The notes under the pieces were generated by a model, which was not told the DNA's origin, searched no databases, and was given only the letters and a program-made list of their open reading frames with translations. 64,000 nt of DNA. It comes from G041228335 sp964580905. GTDB lineage: Bacteria > Pseudomonadota > Alphaproteobacteria > Puniceispirillales > UBA1172. The translations under genes and the position numbers were made by a program. The stretch is from NCBI GenBank assembly GCA_964580905.1, contig CAZOLR010000009.1, forward strand, positions 1 to 64,000, read 5' to 3'. Below, piece by piece: positions 1-8,292 of this stretch; within the stretch, counting starts at the first letter, position 1, and the number at the start of each line of letters is the position of its first letter.

Positions 1-402
1 ATACTCAACAAGCCTTGCCCTGACCTCATCGGGCCAGGGGCGTGATGTCATGGTGGCGAGGGCAACATGGACCAGCGTCGGCCGGGCATCGAAAACCTGT
101 TTTCCCGAAACGAAGCCAATGACCTGAAGGCGGAGACTGCTCCGGCCTGTCTCGAGTACGTTGACCTTCAGCTCAAGCCAATCCCCGAGACGGACGGGAT
201 GGGTGAAATCCACCGTGATTGTAACCGTGGGAACGCCACTGCCATCGGGGCCGTGCATCTGTGCCCAGTGCCAGTCCAGACAGGTGTCGAAAAAATCTTC
301 GACGGCGGCGCTGATCATGTCGAAAAAGCGCGGGTGATAGACAATTCCTGCCGGATCGCAATGCTGAAACATGATCCGGGTCCGGGTGGTAAACGCATGC
401 AT
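1..402 (-). CDS. Acyl-CoA thioesterase, 4HBT hot-dog family (partial, runs off left edge)
   Basis: Reading the reverse strand from ATG 402 gives 134 codons with no stop before base 1, so the C-terminus is missing. The N-terminus carries HCDPAGIVYHPRFFD, which matches the active-site segment of 4-hydroxybenzoyl-CoA thioesterases, where the Asp before PAG is catalytic. A TAA lies directly upstream in frame and AGGAG lies 9 bases before the ATG, which fixes the start. The family hydrolyses acyl- or aroyl-CoA thioesters in the cytoplasm. It diverges from the enoyl-CoA hydratase at 537, so both may act in acyl-CoA turnover. The substrate cannot be read from sequence. Confidence 0.85.
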   Translation of the reverse strand, partial: MHAFTTRTRIMFQHCDPAGIVYHPRFFDMISAAVEDFFDTCLDWHWAQMHGPDGSGVPTVTITVDFTHPVRLGDWLELKVNVLETGRSSLRLQVIGFVSGKQVFDARPTLVHVALATMTSRPWPDEVRARLVEY

Positions 403-536
403 TTATCCATACTCCTGCTGGGCGGCGGCGAGATGATCTCTCCAATCTACGTCCATATCAACATGCGCGTCATCAATAAGATTGCAGGATGCCGGAATTT
501 ATCCGATCATCACCCTCAGGAATATATGAGGTTATC

Positions 537-1331
537 GTGAATACACTGATCACTCAAAATCATGGATCCTGGCTTGAATGCCGCCTCAACAGGCCTGATC
601 GGCTTAACGCCTTCACCAGGCCGATGATGGCGGAGTTGCATGAAGCGCTTGTTGCGGCACGGGATGATACATCCTGCCGGGCGGTGATGATCACCGGTGA
701 GGGGCGTGCTTTCAGCGCAGGGCAGGATCTCAATGAGGTGGAGAATATCCGTGACCTTGATCTCAAAGCCACTCTTGAAGATCATTTCAACCCGCTGGTT
801 ACGTTAATTCGCCAGATGCCCAAACCGGTGGTGGCGGCGGTTAACGGGGTGGCGGCGGGAGCAGGCGCAAATATCGCGCTTTGCTGCGATATTGTTCTGG
901 CCTCGGATGACGCCCGTTTCCTTGAGGTTTTCAGTCGCATCGGGCTTATTCCGGATGCGGGGGGGACATGGCTGCTCCGGGAAAGGCTCGGCGAAATGCG
1001 GGCAAAGGCCCTGGCATTCACCGCCGCGCCGATTACTGCCCGGCAAGCGCTTGATTGGGGGCTTGCATGGGAAATCTATGAAAGCGAAGGCTTTATGGAC
1101 GCCGCTCGTGAGTTCACGCAACGTCTGGCGGAAGGGCCCACACAGGCCTATGCCCTTGCCAAGACAGCGATTCACGAGGCTTCGTCCAACAGTTTTGAAA
1201 CGCAGCTATCGCGTGAGGCTGAACTCCAGCATATAGCCGGTCAGACATCAGATCACCTTGAGGGTGTCGCCGCGTTCAGGGAAAAACGACCGGCACGATT
1301 TACGGGTGAACCACCCGCAACGGAGGAGTGA
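537..1331 (+). CDS. Enoyl-CoA hydratase/isomerase family protein, PaaG-like
   Basis: This is a crotonase-fold protein of 264 aa from GTG 537; an in-frame ATG at 489 would add 16 residues but has a poorer ribosome site. GAGG lies about 5 bases before the GTG. Motifs include FSAGQDLNE (oxyanion-hole region) and GLIPDAGGTWLL, both close to PaaG, the ring-epoxide isomerase of phenylacetate degradation. No other paa genes are present, so a general enoyl-CoA hydratase or isomerase role is equally possible. The next gene starts 4 bases downstream, which implies co-translation. The family acts on CoA thioesters in the cytoplasm. Confidence 0.9.
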   Translation: MNTLITQNHGSWLECRLNRPDRLNAFTRPMMAELHEALVAARDDTSCRAVMITGEGRAFSAGQDLNEVENIRDLDLKATLEDHFNPLVTLIRQMPKPVVAAVNGVAAGAGANIALCCDIVLASDDARFLEVFSRIGLIPDAGGTWLLRERLGEMRAKALAFTAAPITARQALDWGLAWEIYESEGFMDAAREFTQRLAEGPTQAYALAKTAIHEASSNSFETQLSREAELQHIAGQTSDHLEGVAAFREKRPARFTGEPPATEE

Positions 1332-1335
1332 TCCG

Positions 1336-2370
1336 ATGCGCTGGAAGAAGACGTTGACCATGGTTGAAGCTCATGCCGAAGGGGAAATCGGACGTATTGT
1401 AACCGGCGGTATCGGTCCTCTGCCCGGGGAAACCATTCTGGACACCCTGAACTGGCTTAACGGTGATGGCGATGCCTTGCGGCGGTTTTGTTCTTTTGAG
1501 CCACGTGGATACGCACAGATGAGCACATGTCTTCTGCTGCCGGCAAAACATCCGGATGCTGATGTCGGGTTTGTCATCATGCAGGCCGACAAGACCCACG
1601 CCATGTCGGGCTCAAACACCATCTGCCTTACTACGGTGTTGCTGGAAACAGGCCAGATACCGATGACGGAGCCGGTAAGCCGGTTTACGCTTGATACGGC
1701 CTCAGGCCTTGTTGAGGTGGAAGCAGAGTGCGCTGACGGTGTCTGCAACGCGGTCAGGCTCAGGCTTGCCGGATGTTATGCCGACCAGCTTGATGCCGAG
1801 CTTGATGTGGACGGTATCGGGAGGATCAGGGTTGATATCGCATTTGGCGGGATTTTCTATGCGTTGGTGGATGCAGGTTCCATCGGTCTTGAGATCAGGC
1901 CTGAAAATGCGCGCAGGCTTGTTTCGGCCGGGAGTGCCATTCACCGGGCGGTAAATACCCAGCTTGAGATTGTTCACCCGGATTACCCCGGGCTTGAGGG
2001 GATTTCATATGTCATGTTCACCGCCAAAGACGCCAACGGGGATTTGCGCGGGGCAACGATCATGCCGCCGGGGCGGGTGGACCGTTCGCCATGCGGAACG
2101 GGAAATGCCGCGCGGCTTGCGGTCATGGCGGCCCGGGGTCAAGCTGGCCCGGGAGATACATTCATAGCCCGTTCCATCATCGACAGCCGTTTTGATGTCC
2201 GCATCGCCGGGCTTGAGCAAAGAGAAGGATACCCGCTCATCATTCCGGAAATCCGCGGGCGCGGCTGGATTTACGGCATACACCAGATCGGTCTTGATCC
2301 TGATGACCCTTTTCCGGAAGGGTTTCAGCTGACGGATTGCTGGGGCGATGCACATGACCTGCTGAAATGA
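1336..2370 (+). CDS. Proline racemase family enzyme (Ser/Cys type; likely trans-3-hydroxy-L-proline dehydratase or 4-hydroxyproline epimerase)
   Basis: The protein is 344 aa from ATG 1336, with GGAGG shortly upstream. Family members use two catalytic residues, one in an MCGxN-type motif and one in SPCGTG. Here the first motif is MSGSNTI, with Ser91 replacing Cys, while the second Cys is kept (Cys253 in SPCGTG). True proline racemases and 4-hydroxyproline epimerases are Cys/Cys. Ser/Cys or Thr/Cys members are associated with trans-3-hydroxyproline dehydration, some with residual epimerase activity. It is in tight tandem with the PaaG-like hydratase. A role in hydroxyproline catabolism is inferred from the residue pattern; no transporter or other hydroxyproline gene is adjacent. 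Confidence 0.85.
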   Translation: MRWKKTLTMVEAHAEGEIGRIVTGGIGPLPGETILDTLNWLNGDGDALRRFCSFEPRGYAQMSTCLLLPAKHPDADVGFVIMQADKTHAMSGSNTICLTTVLLETGQIPMTEPVSRFTLDTASGLVEVEAECADGVCNAVRLRLAGCYADQLDAELDVDGIGRIRVDIAFGGIFYALVDAGSIGLEIRPENARRLVSAGSAIHRAVNTQLEIVHPDYPGLEGISYVMFTAKDANGDLRGATIMPPGRVDRSPCGTGNAARLAVMAARGQAGPGDTFIARSIIDSRFDVRIAGLEQREGYPLIIPEIRGRGWIYGIHQIGLDPDDPFPEGFQLTDCWGDAHDLLK

Positions 2371-2494
2371 GGAAAAATGGCGTAGCCTTGCAAATGGCAT
2401 GGACAAAACCCGGATAGCCTGACACTCTCGTTGCAGGTTCCATCGTTGAATCGCTCAATTCTGTTTTTACTAACTTTTCGGAAAGGCAACCGTC

Positions 2495-3130
2495 ATGAGA
2501 CTTTGCTCAGCCCCTGCATCACCTTTTGGCCGTATGGTGAAAATTGCCGCCCATGTTCTCGGCATAATGGACCAGATCACTGTTGTGCCAACGGAAACGA
2601 CTGATCCGGATGATCCTGTCCGTAAAATCAATCCGCTTGGTAAAATTCCTGTTCTGATTGTTGGTGATCAGGCTGTTTATGACAGCCGTGTGATACTTGA
2701 ATACATGGATCATCATGCCGGGGGCGACAAGATCATCCCGGCTGATCCTGTGCGGCGTTTTGATGTTCTCACCCGTAACGCGAGGATTAACGGCATTCTG
2801 GATGCGGCGATCCTTATTGTCTACGAAAGCCGTTTTCGTCCCGATGAGATGAGGGTGGAGAGTTTTGTTGAATATCAGCGTGACAAGATCCGCAGGTCGC
2901 TTGACGTCATCGCCAAGGATACTCCTGATTATGGAAATGGCGCGATGCCTGATATAGCCGAAATCGGTCTTGCCTGTTCACTGGATTATCTTGATTTCCG
3001 CAAACAGCTCAACTGGCGCGATCACTGCCCTGATATGGAAGCATGGATCACCGGTTTCGCTGCCGCGACGCCCGGATATCACGATACACTGCCGCCAGAA
3101 ATTGACATGACACCCTGGCGCAAGCGCTAG
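2495..3130 (+). CDS. Glutathione S-transferase family protein
   Basis: This 211-aa protein has an N-terminal thioredoxin-like domain (residues 1-80) with SPFGRMVKIAAHVLG in place of the catalytic Ser/Cys helix start, the cis-Pro glutathione site NPLGKIPVL, and the DSRVILEYMD segment that binds the gamma-glutamyl group. The C-terminal half is the helical GST domain. Such proteins conjugate or reduce substrates with glutathione in the cytoplasm. GGAAAGG precedes the ATG. The gene stands alone and is followed by a strong terminator at 3167. Glutathione reductase lies downstream, which fits glutathione-based redox metabolism. The substrate is unknown. Confidence 0.93.
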   Translation: MRLCSAPASPFGRMVKIAAHVLGIMDQITVVPTETTDPDDPVRKINPLGKIPVLIVGDQAVYDSRVILEYMDHHAGGDKIIPADPVRRFDVLTRNARINGILDAAILIVYESRFRPDEMRVESFVEYQRDKIRRSLDVIAKDTPDYGNGAMPDIAEIGLACSLDYLDFRKQLNWRDHCPDMEAWITGFAAATPGYHDTLPPEIDMTPWRKR

Positions 3131-3166
3131 CCCGTAACAGACCGGACCTTACAGGTTTTCTGGAGA

Positions 3167-3201
3167 GGAGAGTGGTGCATTTTGCATCACTCTCCTTTTT
3201 T
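3167..3201 (+). terminator. Rho-independent terminator after the GST gene
   Basis: A 13-bp stem (3167-3179 with 3183-3195, one G-T wobble) closes a TTT loop and is followed by six T. It ends the GST transcript 36 bases after the stop codon and insulates the gene at 3333. The rest of 3131-3332 shows no gene. Confidence 0.9.
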
Positions 3202-3332
3202 GCGCAGCTCTCGTGATTGGCAGAATATGGTTCAAGTTTCATAAATCCTGACCTGAAGGGTGTTTCATTACTGTTTAGGATAGGTGTTTTTTAAAAGCAT
3301 CGCTGATATCCACGGTGGTGGAGGATTGGTTT

Positions 3333-3800
3333 ATGGCTTCCCTTGGGCGATTACTGTTGGCGCTGGCAGAAGATGACAGACAAGAAGTCGGGATGGTCTC
3401 GCAGCTTGGCGAAACCCGATGGATTATCGGTGATGATGAGAATTTTCCGGTTCAGATAGAAATTCTGGTACCGGAAAAGAATATTCTTCTTTATGCAACG
3501 GGTATCCGTTCAGGTGGCCAGCCGGTTCTTGCTCCGATGATGGAAACCCTTTTCCTTGAAAGATTATACGGGCATTCTCTGGGCAGTTACGGGATCAGCG
3601 TTGGCCCGGTAACATTGACCACGTATCAACGCATTGCTCTGTCGGGGCAGTTCAACATGGGGAAACTTGTCACCAGCATCATCTGTCACCGGATGCTGAT
3701 GGAATGCTACCTGAATGCCGATACTGATATATCTGACGATGGCTGGCTGCTTGAAAATCCGGCATTGAGTGACGCGCCAATTCTGCCCCACCGTCATTGA
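3333..3800 (+). CDS. Uncharacterised protein, possibly CesT/YbjN-like chaperone fold
   Basis: I do not recognise this 155-aa protein by name. A perfect GGAGG at 3320-3324, 8 bases before ATG 3333, makes that start better than GTG 3315. It is soluble and acidic, with no signal peptide or membrane segment. The order of helix (LGRLLLALAEDD), strands (FPVQIEILVPEK, ILLYATGI), helix, strands and C-terminal helix resembles the fold of type III secretion chaperones (CesT) and YbjN proteins. No secretion genes are near, so an effector-chaperone role is not supported. It precedes glutathione reductase by 77 bases and could share its transcript. Confidence 0.65.
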   Translation: MASLGRLLLALAEDDRQEVGMVSQLGETRWIIGDDENFPVQIEILVPEKNILLYATGIRSGGQPVLAPMMETLFLERLYGHSLGSYGISVGPVTLTTYQRIALSGQFNMGKLVTSIICHRMLMECYLNADTDISDDGWLLENPALSDAPILPHRH

Positions 3801-3877
3801 ATTTCAGCTTCTGGCTGGATTTTCTCACACGTCATGCTTACATAAACCTTGATAAATTCCCAATCAAGGAGACGGCT

Positions 3878-5233
3878 ATGGCTGGCTATGATTATGACCT
3901 GATTACAATCGGTGCGGGGTCAGGTGGTGTGCGGGCCAGTCGCATAGCGGCACAGCATGGCGCCAAAGTGGCGGTGATCGAAGAGGACAGGCCCGGCGGG
4001 ACATGTGTTCTGAGGGGCTGTGTCCCCAAAAAGCTCCTTGTATACGGGGCACAGTTTTCGGCCGAGCTTGAAGATGCAATCGGTTTTGGCTGGCAGGAGG
4101 TCGATACAGCCCATGACTGGGGGCAGTTGATCCGAACGAAAAACACCGAACTCGATCGGCTGGCCGGAATATACCAGTCTCTGCTGGATAAAGCTGGCGT
4201 GACAACCATTTCCGGCCGCGGGATGATAACAGGACCGAACAGCGTGACGGTGGATGGCCGCACGATTACCGCCGAGACTATTCTTATCGCCGTGGGGGGC
4301 TGGCCCTACATGCCTGATGTGCCGGGGCTTTCCGAGCATGCCATCACCTCTAACGAGGCGCTTGATCTTGGCTTCAGGCCTGATGAAGTCGTCGTCTATG
4401 GAAGCGGTTATATTGCTGTTGAATTTGCCGGCATATTCAATGGTTTTGGGGCAAAAACGCATCTTGTCTTTCGTGCGGATGAGCCGTTGCGGGGATTTGA
4501 CCGGGATATCCGGCATGCCTTTGCCGAAGCGGTTGCCGAACGCGGGATTATTCTGCATCCCGGCAACACCATCACTTCCGTTGAAGGTGATGACGTCAGC
4601 AAGACCATCTGTCTGAGCGATGGAAGTCAGATTTCCGCCGATACACTCATGGTTGCCACCGGCCGCAAGCCGAATGTCAGAGGTCTCGGGCTTGAGGATG
4701 CGGGTGTTGCCATGACAGAATCCGGCGCCATAAAGGTTGATGCAGAAAGCCGGACCAGCGTGCCGTCTATCTATGCCATTGGTGATGTGACCGACCGGAT
4801 CAACCTTACGCCTGTAGCCATCGCCGAAGGGCACGCCTTTGCTGATACGATGTATGGCAACATGCCCCGGGTTGTTGATCACCAAAACGTTGCCTCGGCG
4901 GTGTTTTCAATGCCTCCGATCGCCTCCGTCGGCATAAGCGAGGATGATGCCCGCGCCGCATCGGTTTCCGTGAGGGTTTATGAAGCGTCTTTCCGGGCGA
5001 TGAAGAATACCATTTCCGGCCGTAATGAAAAAACCTACATGAAACTTATCGTTGCAGCAGAAGATGAAAAAGTCCTCGGGGTTCACATGATGGGGCCGGA
5101 TGCGCCGGAAATCATTCAGGGAATGGCAATAGCAATTAAAGCGGGAGCTACCAAGGCGGACTTTGATGCCACGATCGGCATCCATCCCACGGCAGCGGAA
5201 GAATTTGTAACCATGAGGGTTGCGCGGGAATAA
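3878..5233 (+). CDS. gor: Glutathione-disulfide reductase
   Basis: This 451-aa NADPH-dependent flavoprotein reduces glutathione disulfide in the cytoplasm. Visible features are the FAD-binding GAGSGGVRASRIAA near residue 12, the redox pair Cys43/Cys48 in GGTCVLRGCVPKK, the NADPH-binding GSGYIAVEFAGIF, the second FAD motif IYAIGDVTDRINLTP, and the C-terminal catalytic His-Glu in IGIHPTAAEEFVT. ATG 3878 has AAGGAG upstream and fits the family start; the longer frame from 3797 overlaps the preceding gene and adds non-homologous residues. It complements the nearby GST and glutaredoxin genes. Confidence 0.96.
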   Translation: MAGYDYDLITIGAGSGGVRASRIAAQHGAKVAVIEEDRPGGTCVLRGCVPKKLLVYGAQFSAELEDAIGFGWQEVDTAHDWGQLIRTKNTELDRLAGIYQSLLDKAGVTTISGRGMITGPNSVTVDGRTITAETILIAVGGWPYMPDVPGLSEHAITSNEALDLGFRPDEVVVYGSGYIAVEFAGIFNGFGAKTHLVFRADEPLRGFDRDIRHAFAEAVAERGIILHPGNTITSVEGDDVSKTICLSDGSQISADTLMVATGRKPNVRGLGLEDAGVAMTESGAIKVDAESRTSVPSIYAIGDVTDRINLTPVAIAEGHAFADTMYGNMPRVVDHQNVASAVFSMPPIASVGISEDDARAASVSVRVYEASFRAMKNTISGRNEKTYMKLIVAAEDEKVLGVHMMGPDAPEIIQGMAIAIKAGATKADFDATIGIHPTAAEEFVTMRVARE

Positions 5234-5296
5234 TCGTTGCCAATGCCGACGTTCACCTGATACATAGAGACAAATTTATCAAGAAGGCAAAAAATC

Positions 5297-6667
5297 ATGG
5301 ATTGGTCATCATCATCCTGGCGTCAACGGCCTATCGTTCAGGTTCCGGAATACCCTGATGCTTCCGCACTTACTGAGGTTGAACGTGACCTTGGCCAGAT
5401 GCCCCCGCTTGTGTTTGCGGGTGAAATCCAGGCGTTGAGGGAAAATCTGGGCCAGGTAGCCCAGGGACAGGCTTTCCTTTTGCAGGGGGGCGACTGCGCT
5501 GAGAGTTTTGAGGAGTTTTCAGCAAATCACATCCGCGATACCTTCAAGGTGCTGATGCAGATGGCCGTGGTGCTGACATTCGGCTCATCCATGCCGGTGG
5601 TGAAGGTGGCTCGTATGGCGGGGCAGTTTGCAAAGCCCAGATCAGCGCCGACTGAAACCATCGATGGGGTTGAGCTACCAAGTTACCGCGGCGATATGGT
5701 TAATGGCATTGGCTTTACGGAACAGGAACGTCTGCCTGATCCTGAACGGTTGAAAAAGGTCTATCACCAGTCTTCAGCAACATTGAATCTTATCCGTGCC
5801 TTTGCCTCCGGTGGTCTTGCTGACCTTGAAAAAGTTCATTCCTGGAATCTCGACTATATCACCGGCCCCGGCCAGACCAGTCGTTATGAAGAACTGGCTT
5901 CCCGGATTGATGAGTGCCTCTCATTCATGCGGGCCTGCGGGGTTTCAAGCATCACCAGCAGGTCGCTCAGGGAAACGCATCTCTACACCAGCCACGAAGC
6001 TCTGTTGCTGAACTACGAAGAGGCGTTCACAAGGCAGGATACCATCACTCCCGAAGGGGCCAAACTTGCCACATCTGCGCATATGCTCTGGATTGGTGAT
6101 CGCACCCGCCAGCTCGATGGCGCGCATGTGGAATATATGAGGGGAATTGCCAACCCCATCGGGATGAAATGCGGCCCGTCCCTTGACGCCGATGAACTCC
6201 TGAAACTTATCGATGTGCTTAATCCGGATAATATCCCGGGCAAGCTCACGCTGATTGCCCGAATGGGGGCAGGCAAGGTTCGTGAAGGTCTTCCGCCGCT
6301 GCTTGAAAAGGTCAAATCCGAGGGCCGTCATGTGGTATGGTGCTGTGATCCCATGCATGGAAATACAGTGAAATCTTCCACCGGTTACAAAACCCGTCGT
6401 GTTGATGATGTCATGGAAGAAGTCAGAGGCTTTTTCGAGGTTCATGACGCGATCGGCACATATCCGGGCGGTGTTCATTTTGAAATGACCGGCGCTGATG
6501 TCACGGAATGCGTGGGCGGTGATGTGAGTGAAGTCACCGAGGAAAATCTTTCCGATCGCTACCATACGTTCTGTGATCCGCGTCTTAACGCCAACCAGTC
6601 GCTTGAACTTGCCTTTCTGATTGCTGATCTGCTCAAGAAACGTCGGGACAACAACTCAAAAGGCTGA
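5297..6667 (+). CDS. 3-deoxy-7-phosphoheptulonate synthase, class II
   Basis: This 456-aa enzyme condenses phosphoenolpyruvate and erythrose 4-phosphate, the first step of the shikimate pathway. It belongs to the plant-type class II family, shown by LLQGGDCAESF, SYRGDMVNG, VVWCCDPMHGNT and GGVHFEMTGADVTECVGG; the Cys, His and Glu of these motifs belong to the metal and substrate site. Its length matches the bacterial class II family. AAGG precedes ATG 5297. The nicotinate phosphoribosyltransferase gene follows by 32 bases and may be cotranscribed. Feedback regulation cannot be read from sequence. Confidence 0.96.
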   Translation: MDWSSSSWRQRPIVQVPEYPDASALTEVERDLGQMPPLVFAGEIQALRENLGQVAQGQAFLLQGGDCAESFEEFSANHIRDTFKVLMQMAVVLTFGSSMPVVKVARMAGQFAKPRSAPTETIDGVELPSYRGDMVNGIGFTEQERLPDPERLKKVYHQSSATLNLIRAFASGGLADLEKVHSWNLDYITGPGQTSRYEELASRIDECLSFMRACGVSSITSRSLRETHLYTSHEALLLNYEEAFTRQDTITPEGAKLATSAHMLWIGDRTRQLDGAHVEYMRGIANPIGMKCGPSLDADELLKLIDVLNPDNIPGKLTLIARMGAGKVREGLPPLLEKVKSEGRHVVWCCDPMHGNTVKSSTGYKTRRVDDVMEEVRGFFEVHDAIGTYPGGVHFEMTGADVTECVGGDVSEVTEENLSDRYHTFCDPRLNANQSLELAFLIADLLKKRRDNNSKG

Positions 6668-6699
6668 GTTCTGTCCGGTGCGGGCAAAAAGGTGTTGCC

Positions 6700-7842
6700 A
6701 TGGCTGATACATTTTTTCGAGGACCGGGTGCTACGGATCAGCCACGCCTGACCGACAGCTATTTTCTGCGGACAAAAGCCGTTGTCGGACGCAAAGGTGA
6801 CTGTCGTGTTACCTATGCTGTTTTCATGCGGCGGCCTGTTCTGTCGGCACCACAGCTCGCAGTTGAATGGCTTGAGGGCATGCTGGCCGAACGAGGGGTT
6901 GAGTACAGCATTGATCTCAGGCATCCGGAAGGAGACTGGGTCGGGGCGGGTGATCCCATCCTGTATATTACCGGACCTCTGACCGCAATCGTCGATCTTG
7001 AGACGATTTTCCTGCAACGTATAGGGGCGGCATCGGTTGCTGCCTATAACGCCCACGCCATGTGCGCGGCCCTGCCTGATGTATCTTTCCTTGCCATGGA
7101 TGCTCGACACTGTGCCGGATCAGAGATGGCTGAAATGATGGCCTATGGTGCGGCGGTTGGGTCTTCCGCCGCGCAGCAAAACGATGGTGCAATCGGTTTT
7201 GTCGGTTGCGCCACCGATCACACGGCGCATTTCTTCAATACCGACAAGGGCAGGGGGACGATGCCTCATGCGCTGATCGGTTATGCCGGCTCAACACTTG
7301 AAGCCGCCCGTATATATGATGAAACCTTTCCTGATGAGCCGCTGACGGTTCTTGTCGACTATTTCGGGCATGAAATCTCCGATGGCCTTGAGGTGGCCCG
7401 GGCATTCCCCGGCCGGGCATCAGATGGCACGCTTGCGCTTCGCCTGGATACCCATGGGGGGCGATATGCCGAAGGTCTTGACGTTCAGCAATCCTATGCG
7501 GTGCTGGAACGGAATTCCCCATCATCCATAAGAGGATACAGGAGTGATGCTGAGCTCAAGCATCTGATCGGGACAGGTGTTTCTGCGGCGGCAACATGGC
7601 ATTTGCGGGAGCAGCTGGATGCCGCCGGGTTCCCGAATGTGAAAATTGTCTGTTCCAGTGGCTTTGATCCGGAAAAGTGTCGTGTCTTCTCGCTCGCGAA
7701 GGCGCCGGTTGATTTGATCGGGACAGGGTCATACCTGCCGGAAAAATGGTCAGAGACATACGCCACTGCTGATATCATTTCCTATGACGGTGTCTTTCGT
7801 GTCAAAACAGGACGTGAATTCCTGATCCCGTCTGGTTCTTGA
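6700..7842 (+). CDS. pncB: Nicotinate phosphoribosyltransferase
   Basis: The protein is 380 aa. The family makes nicotinate mononucleotide from nicotinate and PRPP, the entry to NAD salvage. The N-terminal region has LTDSYFLRTK and the C-terminal barrel has SGFDPEKCRVF followed by VDLIGTGSYLP, which forms the phosphate-binding loop. It resembles the compact nicotinate phosphoribosyltransferase-like group rather than classical E. coli PncB. NAD synthetase lies about 450 bases downstream, so two NAD-biosynthesis enzymes are neighbours. The symbol is by function; substrate preference (nicotinate or nicotinamide) is not proven by sequence. Confidence 0.88.
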   Translation: MADTFFRGPGATDQPRLTDSYFLRTKAVVGRKGDCRVTYAVFMRRPVLSAPQLAVEWLEGMLAERGVEYSIDLRHPEGDWVGAGDPILYITGPLTAIVDLETIFLQRIGAASVAAYNAHAMCAALPDVSFLAMDARHCAGSEMAEMMAYGAAVGSSAAQQNDGAIGFVGCATDHTAHFFNTDKGRGTMPHALIGYAGSTLEAARIYDETFPDEPLTVLVDYFGHEISDGLEVARAFPGRASDGTLALRLDTHGGRYAEGLDVQQSYAVLERNSPSSIRGYRSDAELKHLIGTGVSAAATWHLREQLDAAGFPNVKIVCSSGFDPEKCRVFSLAKAPVDLIGTGSYLPEKWSETYATADIISYDGVFRVKTGREFLIPSGS

Positions 7843-7871
7843 TCCTGCCTCTATAATTGACCTGCAGAAAT

Positions 7872-8171
7872 TTACCGGCTTTCCACCCCGGTGACCTGCA
7901 TAATTACCCCATTTGAATTTTCCTGGCGGATTTTTCGTACTTCAGCGTATTCCGGATCGTTATAGAAACTCAGCAGGTCATCCATGCTGTCAAACTCTAT
8001 CACGACCACCCGGTCATATTCGATCTCACCTTCCGCTACGGTCAAATCACCGCCACGAACCAGATATTTTCCGCCATATTTTTCCACCAGCCGGGATGTG
8101 TTTTCCATATATGGCTTATACGCTGACGGGTTTGTTACAGTGATGGTGCCGACAAGATATCCTTTTGCCAT
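7872..8171 (-). CDS. DUF1330 domain protein
   Basis: A 99-aa single-domain protein of the dimeric ferredoxin-like DUF1330 family. The start MAKGYLVGTITV, the central GGKYLVRGG and the VVVIEFDSMDDLLSFYNDPEY segment are typical. Function in this family is unknown; some relatives bind small molecules or resemble monooxygenase-like alpha-beta barrels. It is read towards the nicotinate phosphoribosyltransferase gene (29-base gap) and diverges from nadE across 121 bases. No cofactor motif is visible. Confidence 0.88.
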   Translation of the reverse strand: MAKGYLVGTITVTNPSAYKPYMENTSRLVEKYGGKYLVRGGDLTVAEGEIEYDRVVVIEFDSMDDLLSFYNDPEYAEVRKIRQENSNGVIMQVTGVESR

Positions 8172-8292
8172 GATATATTTTCCTGTACAGAATTAAGCTG
8201 AAAGATGAAAAATCTTGCACGTAAATAACTGTGCCGCAAGAAAGTTAACGGTTTCCTTTGAAAATTCCACATAAAGAGGATACATAACGGCT

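Noticed and set aside
3920..4885. 321-codon antisense ORF opposite glutathione reductase
   Set aside because: It is a shadow of gor codon bias; its translation has no family motif and no ribosome site.
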